Shown here: positions 1 to 11,755 of the stretch, one piece after another
Numbering within the stretch: the stretch's first letter is position 1
Layout of the letters: each line of letters begins with the position of its first letter
Source of the DNA: Strongylocentrotus droebachiensis
Taxonomy: Eukaryota > Echinodermata > Echinoidea > Camarodonta > Strongylocentrotidae
Direction: 5' to 3'
NCBI GenBank assembly: GCA_035222895.1
Contig: JAVYIG010000318.1
Span: 62,001-126,000, forward strand
Length of the DNA: 64,000 nt
Notes under the pieces: generated by a model
Databases searched by the model: none
Told to the model about the DNA's origin: nothing
What the model saw: the letters and a program-made list of their open reading frames with translations, nothing else
Program-made: the position numbers and the translations under genes

Positions 1-60
1 CCGAAACCCCCCTTTTATTTGTAACTGACAGCGCACTTATGCTCTTCAGTAAGATAGATT

Positions 61-73
61 CCTTTTACTTTCG
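61..73 (-). promoter_or_regulatory. IRF-like element upstream of A1
   Basis: Minus strand reads CGAAAGTAAAAGG, one mismatch from the GAAANNGAAA interferon-regulatory-factor core. It lies about 190 bp before the A1 start, in a block shared with the other A genes. Function is inferred from motif and position. Confidence 0.4.
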
Positions 74-263
74 AAGTGCAAGAAAGAAGTGCATGATGAG
101 CATATCAGCCGCTTTTCTTTGTGTCCACTCATTCAGTTATTACAAACCGTTACTGCACATCGTTATTTGTTTAAATATCCAGATATCATGCTAAGTTGCA
201 GGATGGTTTCTGCAACGCACCTCCGATGTTGAAATATTCAAGGAACTGAGACGTAATAGCAAC

Positions 264-657
264 ATGGACGCACGTTTTCCAATACTTATCTTTCTAACCT
301 TCATCGTTTCTAAGACATATGAGATGAGCGTGTCTACTCGTATTCAGAACCCGGAAATCCTCCCAGTCGTTAGTGAGAATATAACACTTGCCTGCATCTT
401 TACCCCTCCATCAAAATATCGCCAACTGTTTTGGATGGACTGGAATAACATTATCCTAGCTGGATGTCCAGGGGTGGGGTGCAGAAACGAGCAGAATGTT
501 TCAGATATGTCCAAGTACAGTTTGGTGGCAGATTCTTCCACCGGAAATTTAACTATTAGGTATTTAACAGTAAATGACAGCGGCAAATATCGGTGCCTGG
601 TTTTTACATCTAATGATTCATTTACGAGTGGAAATGTACTGAAAGTACAGACATCAG
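264..657 (+). CDS. A1 exon 1: signal peptide + V-like Ig
   Basis: The start at 264 gives 13 residues up to a shared Phe, exactly as in A2, A3 and A4. Residues 1-20 are a hydrophobic signal peptide. Core residues are C44, W57 and C111 in a DSGKYRC motif. An extra loop CPGVGC lies at C68-C73. The exon ends in phase 1 at donor GTAGTG. Confidence 0.88.
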
Positions 658-959
658 GTAGTGTATGCTTTTTATTATTCTATAGAGCTTAATCGGGTTA
701 TGTTGTGTGCGAAATTACAAGATAAATGAATGTCAGGTGTAGCGTCATTGATAACTAGTACAGTAATTTATCTTATATCCCTATCATGATATATTGAGTT
801 CGATTATTGACGGGAAAAATCCGAACTATGGCATTTTACAAATAGTATGAAATTGTGGTATAATTATTTGTTTATGTCCGAAATGGTCCTAGACAACAAG
901 TTGACAAGACATTTATGTTTGTGGTACCTAATATAATCTATATATTGATTATTTTTCAG

Positions 960-1292
960 CTGCTCCTAGATTGCTTTCCATCACGGACGTTCGGTCTGAG
1001 GATAGGTACAAGAATGGAGCATCTGTGAGCATCACATCTGGGCGAACCCACAACCTAACATGTTCAGTCCAAGACGCTAGACCACCCGCACAATTGGAAT
1101 GGCACCTTCCTAAAGAAGTACAGTTTCGACTGTACGATCAGTATAATGCTGTTCATGGTGAAGCCTACACATCTCAAAGAGTTATTTCCGTTACTCCCTC
1201 GAGAGAGGATGATGGAAAAATGATCCGGTGTATGGCTTTTCATCGGGAGCTGGATAATGGGCTTAAATTGTTCATCCGCCTCGATATACAAG
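960..1292 (+). CDS. A1 exon 2: C2-like Ig2
   Basis: Acceptor TTTTTCAG, donor GTGATT, 333 nt, phase 1 to 1. The motif LTCSVQDARPPAQLEW gives the B-strand Cys and C-strand Trp, and DDGKMIRC the F-strand Cys. This C2-set-2 style resembles nephrin/nectin-type domains. Confidence 0.88.
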
Positions 1293-1580
1293 GTGATTAT
1301 CTTACTAATGAATTTATCCTATGATTGCTCAAATTTTATGTTTCTGCCGAACAGAATAGACATCAAACTGTGAGGATTGTCTGAAATGGATGAAACATTC
1401 AACAAACCATAAAACATTGTTTCCTCTAAATATCTTGATAATAGACGCAGTACTTGCATTTTCGACTGCTGAAATACATAATTTGATGATTATTCCTTAC
1501 TACATTTCAAATGACTAAGGCCCCCCTTTCTCCACAGAAAAAACAGAACCTTGTGGTGTTTCTTTTTTCCTCGCATTTAG

Positions 1581-1916
1581 TCTCACCAACTAACCTACGG
1601 ATCACCACATCTGATCCAATGACCAGCGACGAAGCAGGAACAAGTGTCATTGTCTTTGAAGATACGGCAACATCCTTCACCTGCAAGAGTGTAGGATCTC
1701 ACCCTGCAGCTCTCATATCATGGACCATTGGTTCGGAAACTGACCTGGGTAGCTTGACTTCTACTTCTACCTCTAATCAGGCCGACAAAAATCTACATGA
1801 CACAAAATCAACTCTACGGTGGATTCCAAAGAGGAGGCATCACAATCAGTTTCTCAGATGTGTGGCCTTTGCTGGTCTGAACCGACGTCAAACAGAAGTA
1901 AGGGTTATCGTCCATG
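1581..1916 (+). CDS. A1 exon 3: C2-like Ig3
   Basis: Acceptor CATTTAG, donor GTGAGT, 336 nt. Cys in SFTCKSVG, Trp in ISWTIGS, and LRCVAFAG with the second Cys. Starts with SPTNLRIT, the marker of subtype a (A1, A5; A3 has PPTNLRLT). Confidence 0.88.
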
Positions 1917-2281
1917 GTGAGTATATCGTAAGTATTATTAACTCTACATCATCCTCTACTATTACAAGACCAAATGTGGTCCGTGACATAATTGAACACT
2001 CTTGGACAATGATATATACCAGGTGTGAAACTTTACATTGTGTATCACTGGGTGTTCTCATACCATGATTGTATATTATACAGGAAGATGTATTAGGAAG
2101 TTAGATATAAATATACTTTTTTTGTGTGTCAGAATATTACTTATATGTAATTCATAGGTCGTTGTTGCTAATATACAATCATCAGATTTAATTTCCTGTT
2201 TCGGTGTGTATGGTACAACCAAATCACTGGGGCTTAACATCTAACAAATAGTGACACAGGAAATACGCATTAATTTTCAAG

Positions 2282-2590
2282 GACCACCGGATCCTCCCTA
2301 CTTTAATGGAACGGAAGGGTTTCAGGATGGGGTGTCATCAAACGTGACTTGCACATCAAACAACGGCTACCCACCACCAACATTCCAATGGTACCTTGGA
2401 TCAGAGAACGTCACGAAAGATTCTAAAACGAAGTCTTCGAGGAATCAAAGTCATCAACTGGATTCCATGAGTGTTATCGATGTCACACCCACGGTAGACG
2501 ATCATGGGAAACTCCTTGTCTGTAAAGTGTTTCAACCAAACGATTCATCCGTGAAGTCATGGAGTGTCAGTGAGGTTGTTCATGTTCTTT
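2282..2590 (+). CDS. A1 exon 4: I-set-like Ig4
   Basis: Acceptor TTTTCAAG, donor GTAAGT, 309 nt as in every A gene. Motifs: DPPYFNGTEG entry, VTCTSNNGYPPPTFQWYLGS with Cys and Trp, LLVCKVF with the second Cys. Several N-x-S/T sites. Confidence 0.88.
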
Positions 2591-3062
2591 GTAAGTATGG
2601 TTTATGTTATCTAAAATTACATTTAGATACCATCACGAGTCATGTACATTACGTCTGCTCACCCCTTAACATGACATTACAAACAGTGACAATGATTGGC
2701 GTTGGTACCCACTTTTGCCCTAAGTTCAAGACCATATTTACGTTTCCATTATTATGTTTAACGTTTACAAACGGCAACGGGTTTGAGTCTTTCTCCTCCT
2801 ACTAAACGGATAATGTTATTTTTTCAAGAATATTTAGTATACTTCTTGATTCAATCATACAGACCAATTCAGATTAATACGAACAGATACCATACCCATG
2901 GGGGAAAATATATGGGTAACGCCATAAGTTACTGTTACTGGTAATGATTGAAAAAGAATTCGCTTACGCTAACCAGGAATGCCATCACAACATTATTTAT
3001 TCCCGAACCTCGCTTTATTATTATCCCAAAGTATTTCTTCGTTCCTCAATACATACATGTAG

Positions 3063-3365
3063 ATTCTCCTGTCATTGTGGGCTACTCTGTTCGCCGGGTT
3101 TCCAGTGGTGTACCGAGCGTTGATGCCATTCTTACATGCACATCAGATAGCAGACCACTAGCCTCAATAACGTGGTTCGCGAATAGCATGGAGCTCAACA
3201 ACGGCACCCGTCATCGAATAAACCACAGTCTCCTACAAGGAGCTACTTTGAGGTCGAGTACTTTGGTTATTTCTAATATTTCGGCAGAAGACGATGGCAA
3301 ATATACATGTTAGGCTGAGACAAGGCTTGGGAACGACAGCGTAACTATAACCTTCTCCTATTCTG
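3063..3365 (+). pseudogene. A1 exon 5: I-set-like Ig5 with nonsense codon
   Basis: Acceptor ACATGTAG, donor GTAAAT, 303 nt. CTSDSRPLASITWF carries the B Cys and C Trp. The reading frame hits TAG at 3311-3313 directly after YTC; the aligned codon is TTG in A2-A5. The distal end of the exon is still recognisable. Confidence 0.85.
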
Positions 3366-3837
3366 GTAAATCTTTCACTATCAGACCAAGGCGCATCTAT
3401 GTAAAAGGAAAATGAAAGGAAAGATGGCACATTGCCTGGTATAGTGCTGTGCCATTGAAAATCCCAGATGATAAATTAGAACAGTATGACACTGTGACGA
3501 TTGTATGACCTATTTAATGAGATCATAACCCAGTAACAGTAACTATCGGGCGATTTTGTTACGGTTGATTACTGTGTCGACTTTCAGAATCAGGTGATGG
3601 TAGAAGGTAGCATCACATAACCGACAATGCTCAGACGAAAATTGATTTTGGTTTACCTTTGCTATTAAGGCCCGGTCACACAAAGGGGACACATGGGGGA
3701 CGCACAGCCAGCCCATTGGAAATTTGTAATTTTTGCCAGTGCGGTGTCGTTCGCTAGGTGTGCGTCGTCATTCGTTACTCGTTAGTCGAGCGTGCTGGAC
3801 CAACGCTGGACCAACGCTATGTATTTGAAGAGTTTAA

Positions 3838-6800
3838 TTTCAAAAGGCGCTAAATCCACTTTTGGCGTTTTCGAGTAAATCAAGGTTTTCTGTTAGACCA
3901 CTTTTGTTTCAACGAAACCGCCAAATTTTCACACAGTTCAAAGATCTACCCCCAAAGATCATTAAAATATTGCTTAAAGAAATCCTGCCATAGTAATTTT
4001 TTTTTAATATTTTTTTATTTTTTCAATTTGTTCGGATTTAGCGCCTTTTGGAATTAAACAAGGATTTAGCGCCTTTTGGAATTAAAATTTTGATGTGTCA
4101 TTCCGCATTTGAAATTTTTATTTTTTTGGTTTTAAGAATGATGTTCGGATGTAATAACATACTCCTTTAATTATAATTCAGGGTCTAACACACACATATC
4201 TATCCATTTAACACATTGAAAGCCTACATTATGTTGAACATACTTCTCACATCTCATCATTCTAGACGTTTTCGCTCCACACTAATTTCAATCAAAATGT
4301 TACACATTTCGCAAAAAGTTAGTACATGAGCAACTTCAATCATAAAAATGTTCTCTCTATTCAACTTGTAAAAAAACACAACCACTCGGGTGACTCAGCA
4401 CATTTTTAAATTGACAAAATAAACAGGCAGTAAAGACTTGTATTGTGTGAAATTTGAAAATCTTGTAAATTTGCTTTACTCATTATCTCATGTCATAACG
4501 GTGAGTTAATTAAGACATACAAGAATTGGCAAGTACTTAAATAATTAACATACAGTCATTAATGTACAGTTTCTTTAACAATATCATATGAATGTCAACA
4601 AGAAGATACCTTACAATGGAAATTATTCACAGTTCACTAATGTAACCGACTCCTCATAAACAGCAGATAAAATACATACTTGAGTGCTGATTATGCATAC
4701 ATATTATTTGAATAATTGTTTGTTAACATCCTAATGGAAGTAGGAGCAATAAAACTCTACCCATACAATATCAGTACAATCTACTGTTAAGTTGTGAGAT
4801 TAGCCACAATCAATTAGTTGTTATTATACAGTGAAGGTAGCAAAGCGCCAAATATTAATTATCTGTGTGCATGCATTCTGGTTTAGTAAATTTGCATTAA
4901 TAATTACCAGCGCTACTTACAACAAAATGCATACATGGTTAATAAAACGGGATTTGATTCCAACTGCACTGCTCAATGAATGCACATTTTAGAAGCCTTC
5001 TCTGTTCTTGAATTAAATAGTTTAAACTGATCCATTAATTGTGTAAAAGGCATAAAATCAAATGTCAATCTTCATAGGCAGCAATGATGCCTTCGTCCTC
5101 ATCACACTCTACGTCCATTGCATCAGAAGGTGCGCACACCTCTTTGTAAAAGGCACCTAATTCCTGAATGAAGTTGCGTGTCCCATACCCTACTAGCGGG
5201 TCCACCTGTAGCTCCACCCCCATCGTCGTAGAAGATTTGCTACATCCCGCTGCTTCAGCAATGGGAGCTGATTGACCCGAAGAGTACTCCATCTCTTTAA
5301 TATGGTGTACTCATCTCCAGGTGCGCTATAATACTTGGCGACAGTGACTGGGGCTGGAGCTGGTCTCACGTAGATGCGTTTGGCCTCTGTGATTTTGAAT
5401 GGCAGGCGTACTTCATTAGGTTGCCCAGACGTTTCCTACCAAGTACAAGGATGGATCTGAATCTTCCGGAGCACACCTCCACATTTCCCCCTTGCTGTGT
5501 CGTAATCTGTAAATTGAAAGTGAAACATTGTTAATGGACATTTCCAGCTACCTGTATTATAAATCACAAAAACCGTACATGAAAAGTTTATTTTTGTTGG
5601 TTTCATTCAATCTAAATAAACAATTTGGTAATACTAAGCATAGCCCCCCCCCCCCCCTCCCACCAACTGTCCTTGCCTATACTGCTCGTGCATGTTATAT
5701 CTACATACAGAATTGCATTGTGCGAGTGCACATTTTTTTGCACAGTGTGACATGCAGTGTATGTTGATTGCGCGAGGGGAATTCGTGAATTCACTTTGAC
5801 CCAGTTGTTTATTGTTCAACCGACGCTACCGGTATAAAATAAAAACAAGATTACGACCTAGTTTGACATGTGTAACATAGATAGCATATTACACATGACA
5901 AAACATGTATGCCCCTCCCCCCCCCCCCAGTAGCAAGAAAAACCCCAGCGACTAAACAACTCAATTAAAATTAACAGAAAATTATTGCAATGAGATAATT
6001 GGTATCAATTCTGGCAATTGTGTATGATCTGTATTCAACAATTTGATTTGCAAGCAAATGATAATTTTTTTTAATGACTCGATTATAACTTACTTGAAAT
6101 GTTGGGGCATAGTTCCGTTCTCTCCTTGCTGGTGGACCATTTCCTCGATGGCGCATGACTGGATTGAGTTGTAAGTGGCACATGATGAATGAATCTTGCC
6201 GCGGTTGTTCGAGTCTCTGTAGCAGTCCTGGAAAGTATCCGTGATGTCTCCTTTTGTCAGCAAAGACGCCTTACAAAAGCTGTGAGGGATGTGCTGGCAT
6301 CCAATGGCTGGTTCCTTCCCTATTGATAAAACGAAAGTCATCATGGTAAACATCAGGCATTCCACGAAAACAAATTCCTCAAATTTAACAAAACACTGAT
6401 TATGACTGCACTCAAATACAAAATGTTTGTTACAGACTTACAGCAGATATTTTCTTAATAGATGGCAAATTATCATTACACTTATGCTATGGCATGATGT
6501 TACAAAGGCTTGTGAAATATCCATAAACTACTGCACCAGGTCCAGGGCAGATAATGACCAAAGCCAGTGACCAGTGACTGAAGCCGGCGAACTCGAAGCC
6601 GTGGCGCGGCAGTAAACACGTAATTTACCCTCACAGCCTCAGTTTAATTACAAAATTGTATCTAGTAATTCGTTTTGGTTAAGCCTTGAGCTCATACTAC
6701 ATGCAAACAGAATTGCAATAGTCTTAGTTAGACTATAACCTATTAGTATTACAATTCATTCAATGCAATATAAATTATAATGCAAATGCATCTGCACTTA

Positions 6801-7300
6801 ATTACACACTAACACAAAAATGAGTAAGTGGGACTAAACTTACCAGGAGCGGTGTTATGATCTTCCTTGTTCTGGTTTTTGGCACATTATTTTTCATTTC
6901 GCTTCCTTTTTCTTGGATTTTTGGTTCTCTCAACTAGCACCCCTCCCTCATCCATGCTGCTAAGTAAGCTAAAGACTGTCAAAACACTGTAAATACTGCA
7001 GAAATAGGATCGATCTCGATGCAAGCAGCAAGCTAAAAGCTGTTGTCAATCCGGGTCACTGGAACAATACTGCGCTCTGATTGATCAAAACACACAAGGT
7101 GGATATAGCGCCTTTTGGAACTAAACACTTTTGGATTTAGCGCCTTTTGGAACTAAACAAATTGTTTGTGTCAATTTTTTTCATATTTCTAAAAATTATT
7201 TTGAGAAAAGGAATGGTGATTTAAATGCGCATGTGCAACTGGTATGTACTCATACTAATAACTCCATTTTGGTAAAAAATGGATATAGCGCCTTTTGGAA
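3838..7300. mobile_element. Inner TTAA-flanked DNA transposon, 3.46 kb
   Basis: The left end TTTCAAAAGGCGCTAAATCC matches the inverted right end TTCCAAAAGGCGCTATATCC. TTAA lies at 3834-3837 and 7301-7304. The core TAGCGCCTTTTGG is repeated in right-end orientation near 4039, 4068, 7105, 7137 and 7286. It sits at the TTAA in the middle of the outer element. Broken coding pieces lie on the minus strand. Confidence 0.75.
5065..6960 (-). pseudogene. Decayed transposon gene inside the inner element
   Basis: Read on the minus strand there are three putative exon pieces. Near 6890-6955 a lysine/arginine-rich start (MDEGGVLVERTKNPRKRKRN) breaks at a stop. At about 6105-6320 a piece has spaced Cys/His (CQHIPHSFCKASLL) and a TYNSIQSC stretch, with donor GTAAGT. 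At 5065-5510 an FRSILVLGRKRLGNL-like segment, then frame changes, then an acidic C-terminus ending EDEGIIAAYED. The order of basic start, Cys motif and a VC...F...L.RKRL segment recalls proteins coded by arthropod and marine-invertebrate transposons. That match is from memory and weak. Confidence 0.35.
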
Positions 7301-7940
7301 TTAAGCTCTTCATTTGTCGTCATTACCTGTGTGCGTCGGGATTTTTTTGTTAGCATGCTTAAAAGTGTGCGCGGAGCTCGACGCATGAATATACACGCCA
7401 AAAGGACGCCAGACATGGCTGCGCGGAGCGCGCTAGACCACGTCAGACATACGCGGAGCACACGCCCTGTATACGCGCAACGAGCTAGCAACACGCTATG
7501 CATTTGGTGTCAGCTTGCTAGCTTCTCCCAAATTCTGACAAAAATCGGGTTCACGATTTTTCCTATTTTCGATGCGCCGCCCATGCGTCGTCTATGTGTG
7601 ACCGGGTCTTAAGGATACATCGTAAAGGTAATTGATGTTAGTTGGGTAAACGTAAAGTGTACAAATAAGATAAGGGTTACGTTTTGGTATCGGGTTACGG
7701 TTACGTATAGGGATAGTGTTTGGTCCAGGGTTGAACGTTAGCGTTAGGTTGGTTTACGACGTGATCGGGTTGTTGCCAGGGCATGTGACGTACAGCCTTA
7801 GGTACTACAGAACGATATGATACCAAAACTAATCGGATTAATTGGTTATTCGTAGATTTTTTTTGGGGGGAACAAAATATGTTAAAGAGATTACCCATTG
7901 GAAAATGAAGCCATTTCCATCTTTTAAAAACTTCTTCCAG

Positions 7941-8095
7941 TGAGTCCAGACCCACCTTATTGTTTCATTGTCGATCAAGACCAGACGACATTATTTACTC
8001 TCTTCGTTGCTTGGCAACCTGGAATCAACGATGGATTTCAGCAATATATCTATTTGGGGTATATTACGCGGGATCCGTTATCATTCCTACCTTGA
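7941..8095 (+). pseudogene. A1 exon 6: half FN3 domain
   Basis: Acceptor TTCTTCCAG. The frame reads PPYCFIVDQDQTT then LFVAWQPGI, the A-C strands of an FN3 domain with its core Trp, and ends at TGA (8093-8095). It lies beyond the nonsense codon in exon 5, so it should not be translated in frame. Confidence 0.62.
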
Positions 8096-10760
8096 CAGGA
8101 GCACACAATAGTACATATTTTTACACAAGGTGTAGATGTAAATGACTACTATTGGTAACAGATTCACGTTGTTCTCAAAATGCCATTCATTATCTTCAAT
8201 TTAGAAGCTACCTGTAAGAATACTCGTACCCTTCGTATTTGAGGTAATGATTGTAGACCTTTCTCTGAGTTTAGCTAAGTATTTGTACATGTATTTTATG
8301 ATAGACTGTGTAGTTCTAGCAAACATACTGTGTTTGTGGTTTGTGTGTACACATGTGTTCTATAAATTCCTAAATATATGAAAACAAGTTGAATATATTA
8401 ACCCAGCTTTGAAACGAGCCCCTCCATATTGATGCAACCCATATTATTTGGTCTTGTCAATCTATACATGCTTAACGTAAACATAACTGTACTGAAAGCT
8501 GTGTATACACGCTTTATTGTAGAATATGCATGGTTTGAATGTGAACACAAACTAATGTACCGTGCTCTAAATACAGTGAACATTTATCGTTTATTTGTAT
8601 CAGTTTTTTCAGATAGAATAAAGTAAAAGTACCTTTTGAGAGAACGAAATGTAATACATCTAGCTATATATCAAAACTTTTGGCCAGTGTCGAATCATGA
8701 TTCCTCTAATTTGGCATACTTTATACTTCAATTGTATAAAACTTTGCACCCCCCCCCCCTCCCCCCCCCCTCCCCCCCCCCAAAAAAAAGAGTTTTCAAA
8801 GTTATCGAGTTAAAACATTGCATATTAACAAGCTGCACCATTTATACTGCAAAGCATAGTCTGTGCTTTATCAAAGACAACATTATACCTGATATTATAA
8901 GTAGCAGAAAGCTATTAGTAGTAGATTGTACAAAAGGTATGGATAAAAGAATCTATAAATAGAAATAAGGTAGACAGTGTGTATCCACAAAAAATTGAGT
9001 GAATGATTTTGCCTGTTTCCAATGTAATAAGTACTTAAGGGGTGACTGTGAATATACATTTTGACAGTTGTAAGGTTAAGATGCGAGGAAATGTTGTTGT
9101 TGTTATGTATTATCATTATCATTATTATCACTATCATTAATATTATTGATGGTTTCCTAATTAAATTCAAGTAAAAAAAATAAGCGCAATATCCTATAGA
9201 AAATGTATACCTTATTAAAGCAATAAATTATTTGGAAAATATTTATTAATGTTAATTACAATGGACGAATAAAATAATGTATTCAATAATACTGTTAATC
9301 TCCTGATATACCAAACTAGTACATATGTGTGTGGATTTACTTTGCAGGGCTCACTTGTTTATCCAGCGTTATATCTGCTACGATGGATGGTATTATGGAG
9401 ATTGCGCCATTTCTGTGACCTCGGACATGTGTTGTAATAATTTCACGTGATTTTTGTATGATGTGTGTATGGAATGTCAACTGTGCATTGCCGCTGGGAA
9501 TGTTAATGATAATCAATTTAAAAGTAAATATTCATGTATCGAGGAGGGAAAATATAATGAAAGGATATTTGTATATATCTCAAAAGACATTATTTATGTA
9601 TTCGGTCTTTTCAAATTTAATATTTCAAAAATAGATTCGTGTCTATTTATTGAAAGATAAGCTAATGAATACAGCTCGCCCTGAACGAAATAGTGTATTT
9701 GTCATGGTATAATACAAAACATAATTAACAGTCAATGGCTCAATTATTCACATTTTAAGAGAAAATTAAAAAGATACATATAATACAATAATGCAAATGG
9801 TAGAATTATACAAACACCAGCTGATAATTAGGATACCTTGACTGGCTTGACAACTATGGTTTGAATAATTAAAGAAAAAAATAGAAGAAAAATATATAAG
9901 TCATAAAAGTCATCGAAATTCAATGGAGAGAAGTAATTGCAATAGTTGTCAAAGTTCAATTATTTATAATAATTTCAATAAGTGGTCAATAAACTTTCTA
10001 ATTTTCTACAGGGCTTGAAGACTGTATACATTGTATTCTTATCTGAAATAATATATCTTGTTTTATTATCTAAATGTTATTTCTTCTAAAATTGTATGCA
10101 ATGTATATTTATCTGTTTAACACTTAATTATTGACAAATATTGCAACATTAATGCATTAAGCCTAGGATAATGGGATAGTGCTGGTAGACAATTTTTACC
10201 GAAATATATTGCACGAGAGATTGTTTAACTTCATCAATTAAACCCATACCTAAAATACACAATAAATAGGCGAGATCATCGAATCGTCCACATTCAAAGG
10301 AGTTGATGTGTTTTTCATTTTACTTTAAATTTGCATTTTAAAATGATCGCAAGGAAGAAGCCAGTGCTAAAAGTGTGATGATAGTCTGACAAATCCTCTG
10401 ACTAGACGCAACGCCAGCTTCTCCCGTCTTGTATCGAGGGTGGGCAGTCCCTAATTTTCGAGTATTGTTTATTATTTCAACTGTTATTCATTTATTCCTT
10501 TGGTTAAAAGAATTGAAGACATAAATAACAAGGAAAACAAAGGTGATGAAAACAAAGATAAATAAAATAAGAAAAAAATTATGAATATAATTATGGCGAA
10601 GTGTAACAAAATAAGTAAGATGAAAAAATCTATTTGATAAATTAGCATTTTTTCCAAGTTCTGTTCAATGTCGTTGACACGAAAATGAAAAGGAAAAAAA
10701 TCAGAGGGGTTGTATTGAGGGAGAGTCAATAAAGTGTGTAAAGAAGGATTAAGGGAGAAT

Positions 10761-10792
<32 letters not shown>
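10761..10792. repeat. (GA)n microsatellite upstream of B1
   Basis: Alternating GA with one GAAAGA interruption. B2 (22460-22495) and B5 (58221-58273) have a GA tract at the same relative place, so it predates those duplications. Confidence 0.9.
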
Positions 10793-10856
10793 TTGGGAGG
10801 AGGATGGGGAAGGAGGGAGCGATGGAGAACAAAGGATTGCGTGGGTATTACAAGAG

Positions 10857-11345
10857 TCATGAGTCACTTAAAGTGTATTTCCTAGAACAGTGTACAAGTA
10901 GGGAACAAATTACACAGAAAAGGGGAGAGGGAGAGGGAGAGAAAGAGAAGGAAGATAGGAGAGAGAGAGAGACAGAGACAGACAGACACACAGGCAGAGA
11001 GAAAGAGAGATTCCTAATACATGTACGTGAATATGTATACAGTAATCCTTTCCACGGTAATGTCTCCCGATGGCATAAAAGAGTTATTAAAAAGTTGCTT
11101 TGAAATATTTGAGTGAAGAGTCTAGTCTCTGTTCGTTCGGAATTTAATGTATTCCCTTGTTTCGATCCTATTAAAGTTCGTGTACCACTCTCATCGACAT
11201 AACACCGTTTCTTGAAAGGAGGCAGTGGTTTTGGTTTTGGTTCGTGTTTCGATTGAATATTGGGGTTTCGTGAAACTTTGGCATAAATCCCAGGGGCCAT
11301 TCCATTGGCACCTTTTAAATTTAGCTCAATCGTTGAACCTGCCAC
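10857..11345 (-). other. Recurrent antisense ORF upstream of B1 (doubtful gene)
   Basis: An open frame of 162 codons on the minus strand begins MAGSTIELNLKGANGM. Related frames with the same start lie upstream of B2 (22835-23029) and B5 (58555-58812). The B4 counterpart, near 46740-46860, carries in-frame stops. No domain is recognised, and the C-terminal part reads the GA-rich tract as Ser/Leu. It may be a remnant of another gene carried by the duplications. Confidence 0.2.
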
Positions 11346-11747
11346 TTTAAATTATATGTCTTTCCAATGTAAGGCCTGACATAAATCTGGTAGGTGGGTT
11401 TTTGGATGCGCTTACAGGAACATTCTTGCGACGCTATTATGAAGTTAGAGTCCAGCGGATAATGAAGTCGAATAATGGCATTACGAGGGAGGTACATAGT
11501 AATTTAAATTTAATTGTCTTTGCAATTTCTTGGCCATGAAGTCAAAATGGTAACTATATGACATATTTTCGTCTAGAAAGACAACTAAGCATTTAAAATC
11601 GTTGGATTAAGTGACTGAAACACGATTATATTTGACATCATATGCATCATATATTAACAGCTATAGTTACATCAAAAGCCTATGGGAAAAAAAATCGTAA
11701 GTGTCTTTACGCTGTCTAGTCTACAAATAGTAGGGAATAAATATGTT

Positions 11748-11755
11748 ACTTCCTG
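11748..11755 (+). promoter_or_regulatory. ETS-like site upstream of B1
   Basis: ACTTCCTG followed by TTTATG, 424 bp before the B1 start. B2 and B5 have similar sites 424 and 428 bp upstream. Motif match only. Confidence 0.25.

Larger units (their letters stand above)
3669..7608. mobile_element. Outer TTAA-flanked DNA transposon (host of a second element)
   Basis: Ends are GGCCCGGTCACACA at the left and TGTGTGACCGGGTC at the right, inverted copies with one mismatch, flanked by TTAA at 3665-3668 and 7609-7612. TTAA target sites are known for piggyBac and Kolobok elements; the termini do not decide the family. Without the inner element it is about 470 bp with no coding sequence seen, so it is a non-autonomous element. 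The intron of A3 near 32860 shows the likely empty site. Confidence 0.75.
264..8095 (+). pseudogene. Gene A1: class A (subtype a) IgSF gene, interrupted
   Basis: Six exons: 264-657, 960-1292, 1581-1916, 2282-2590, 3063-3365 and 7941-8095. They encode a signal peptide with V-like Ig, four further Ig domains and half an FN3 domain. All introns are phase 1 with GT-AG ends. Two lesions are visible. TAG at 3311-3313 replaces the TTG found in A2-A5, just after the F-strand cysteine of Ig5, so the predicted protein stops after 540 residues. A nested transposon pair (3669-7608) enlarges the intron before the FN3 exon from about 0.4-0.55 kb to 4.6 kb. The first four exons are intact, so a truncated secreted product is possible. 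Seen: lesions and frames. Inferred: loss of full-length function. The IgSF assignment is firm; the ligand is unknown. Confidence 0.8.

Noticed and set aside
3366-3664. Conserved reading frame GKxFTIRPRxIYV after Ig5 donors as extra coding sequence
   Set aside because: It begins with the splice donor, diverges into stops at different points, and the introns of these young duplicates are similar throughout.
7295-7612. 105-codon ORF in the right arm of the outer transposon
   Set aside because: It starts in the inner element and runs through the terminal repeat; no domain and no support for translation.
8636-8962. ORF with a Pro-rich stretch
   Set aside because: It reads through a poly-C tract in a spacer and matches nothing in other units.
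10484-10867. Minus-strand Ser/Leu-rich ORFs over the GA tracts (also 22356-22553, 58120-58329)
   Set aside because: The protein is a direct reading of a (GA)n microsatellite.
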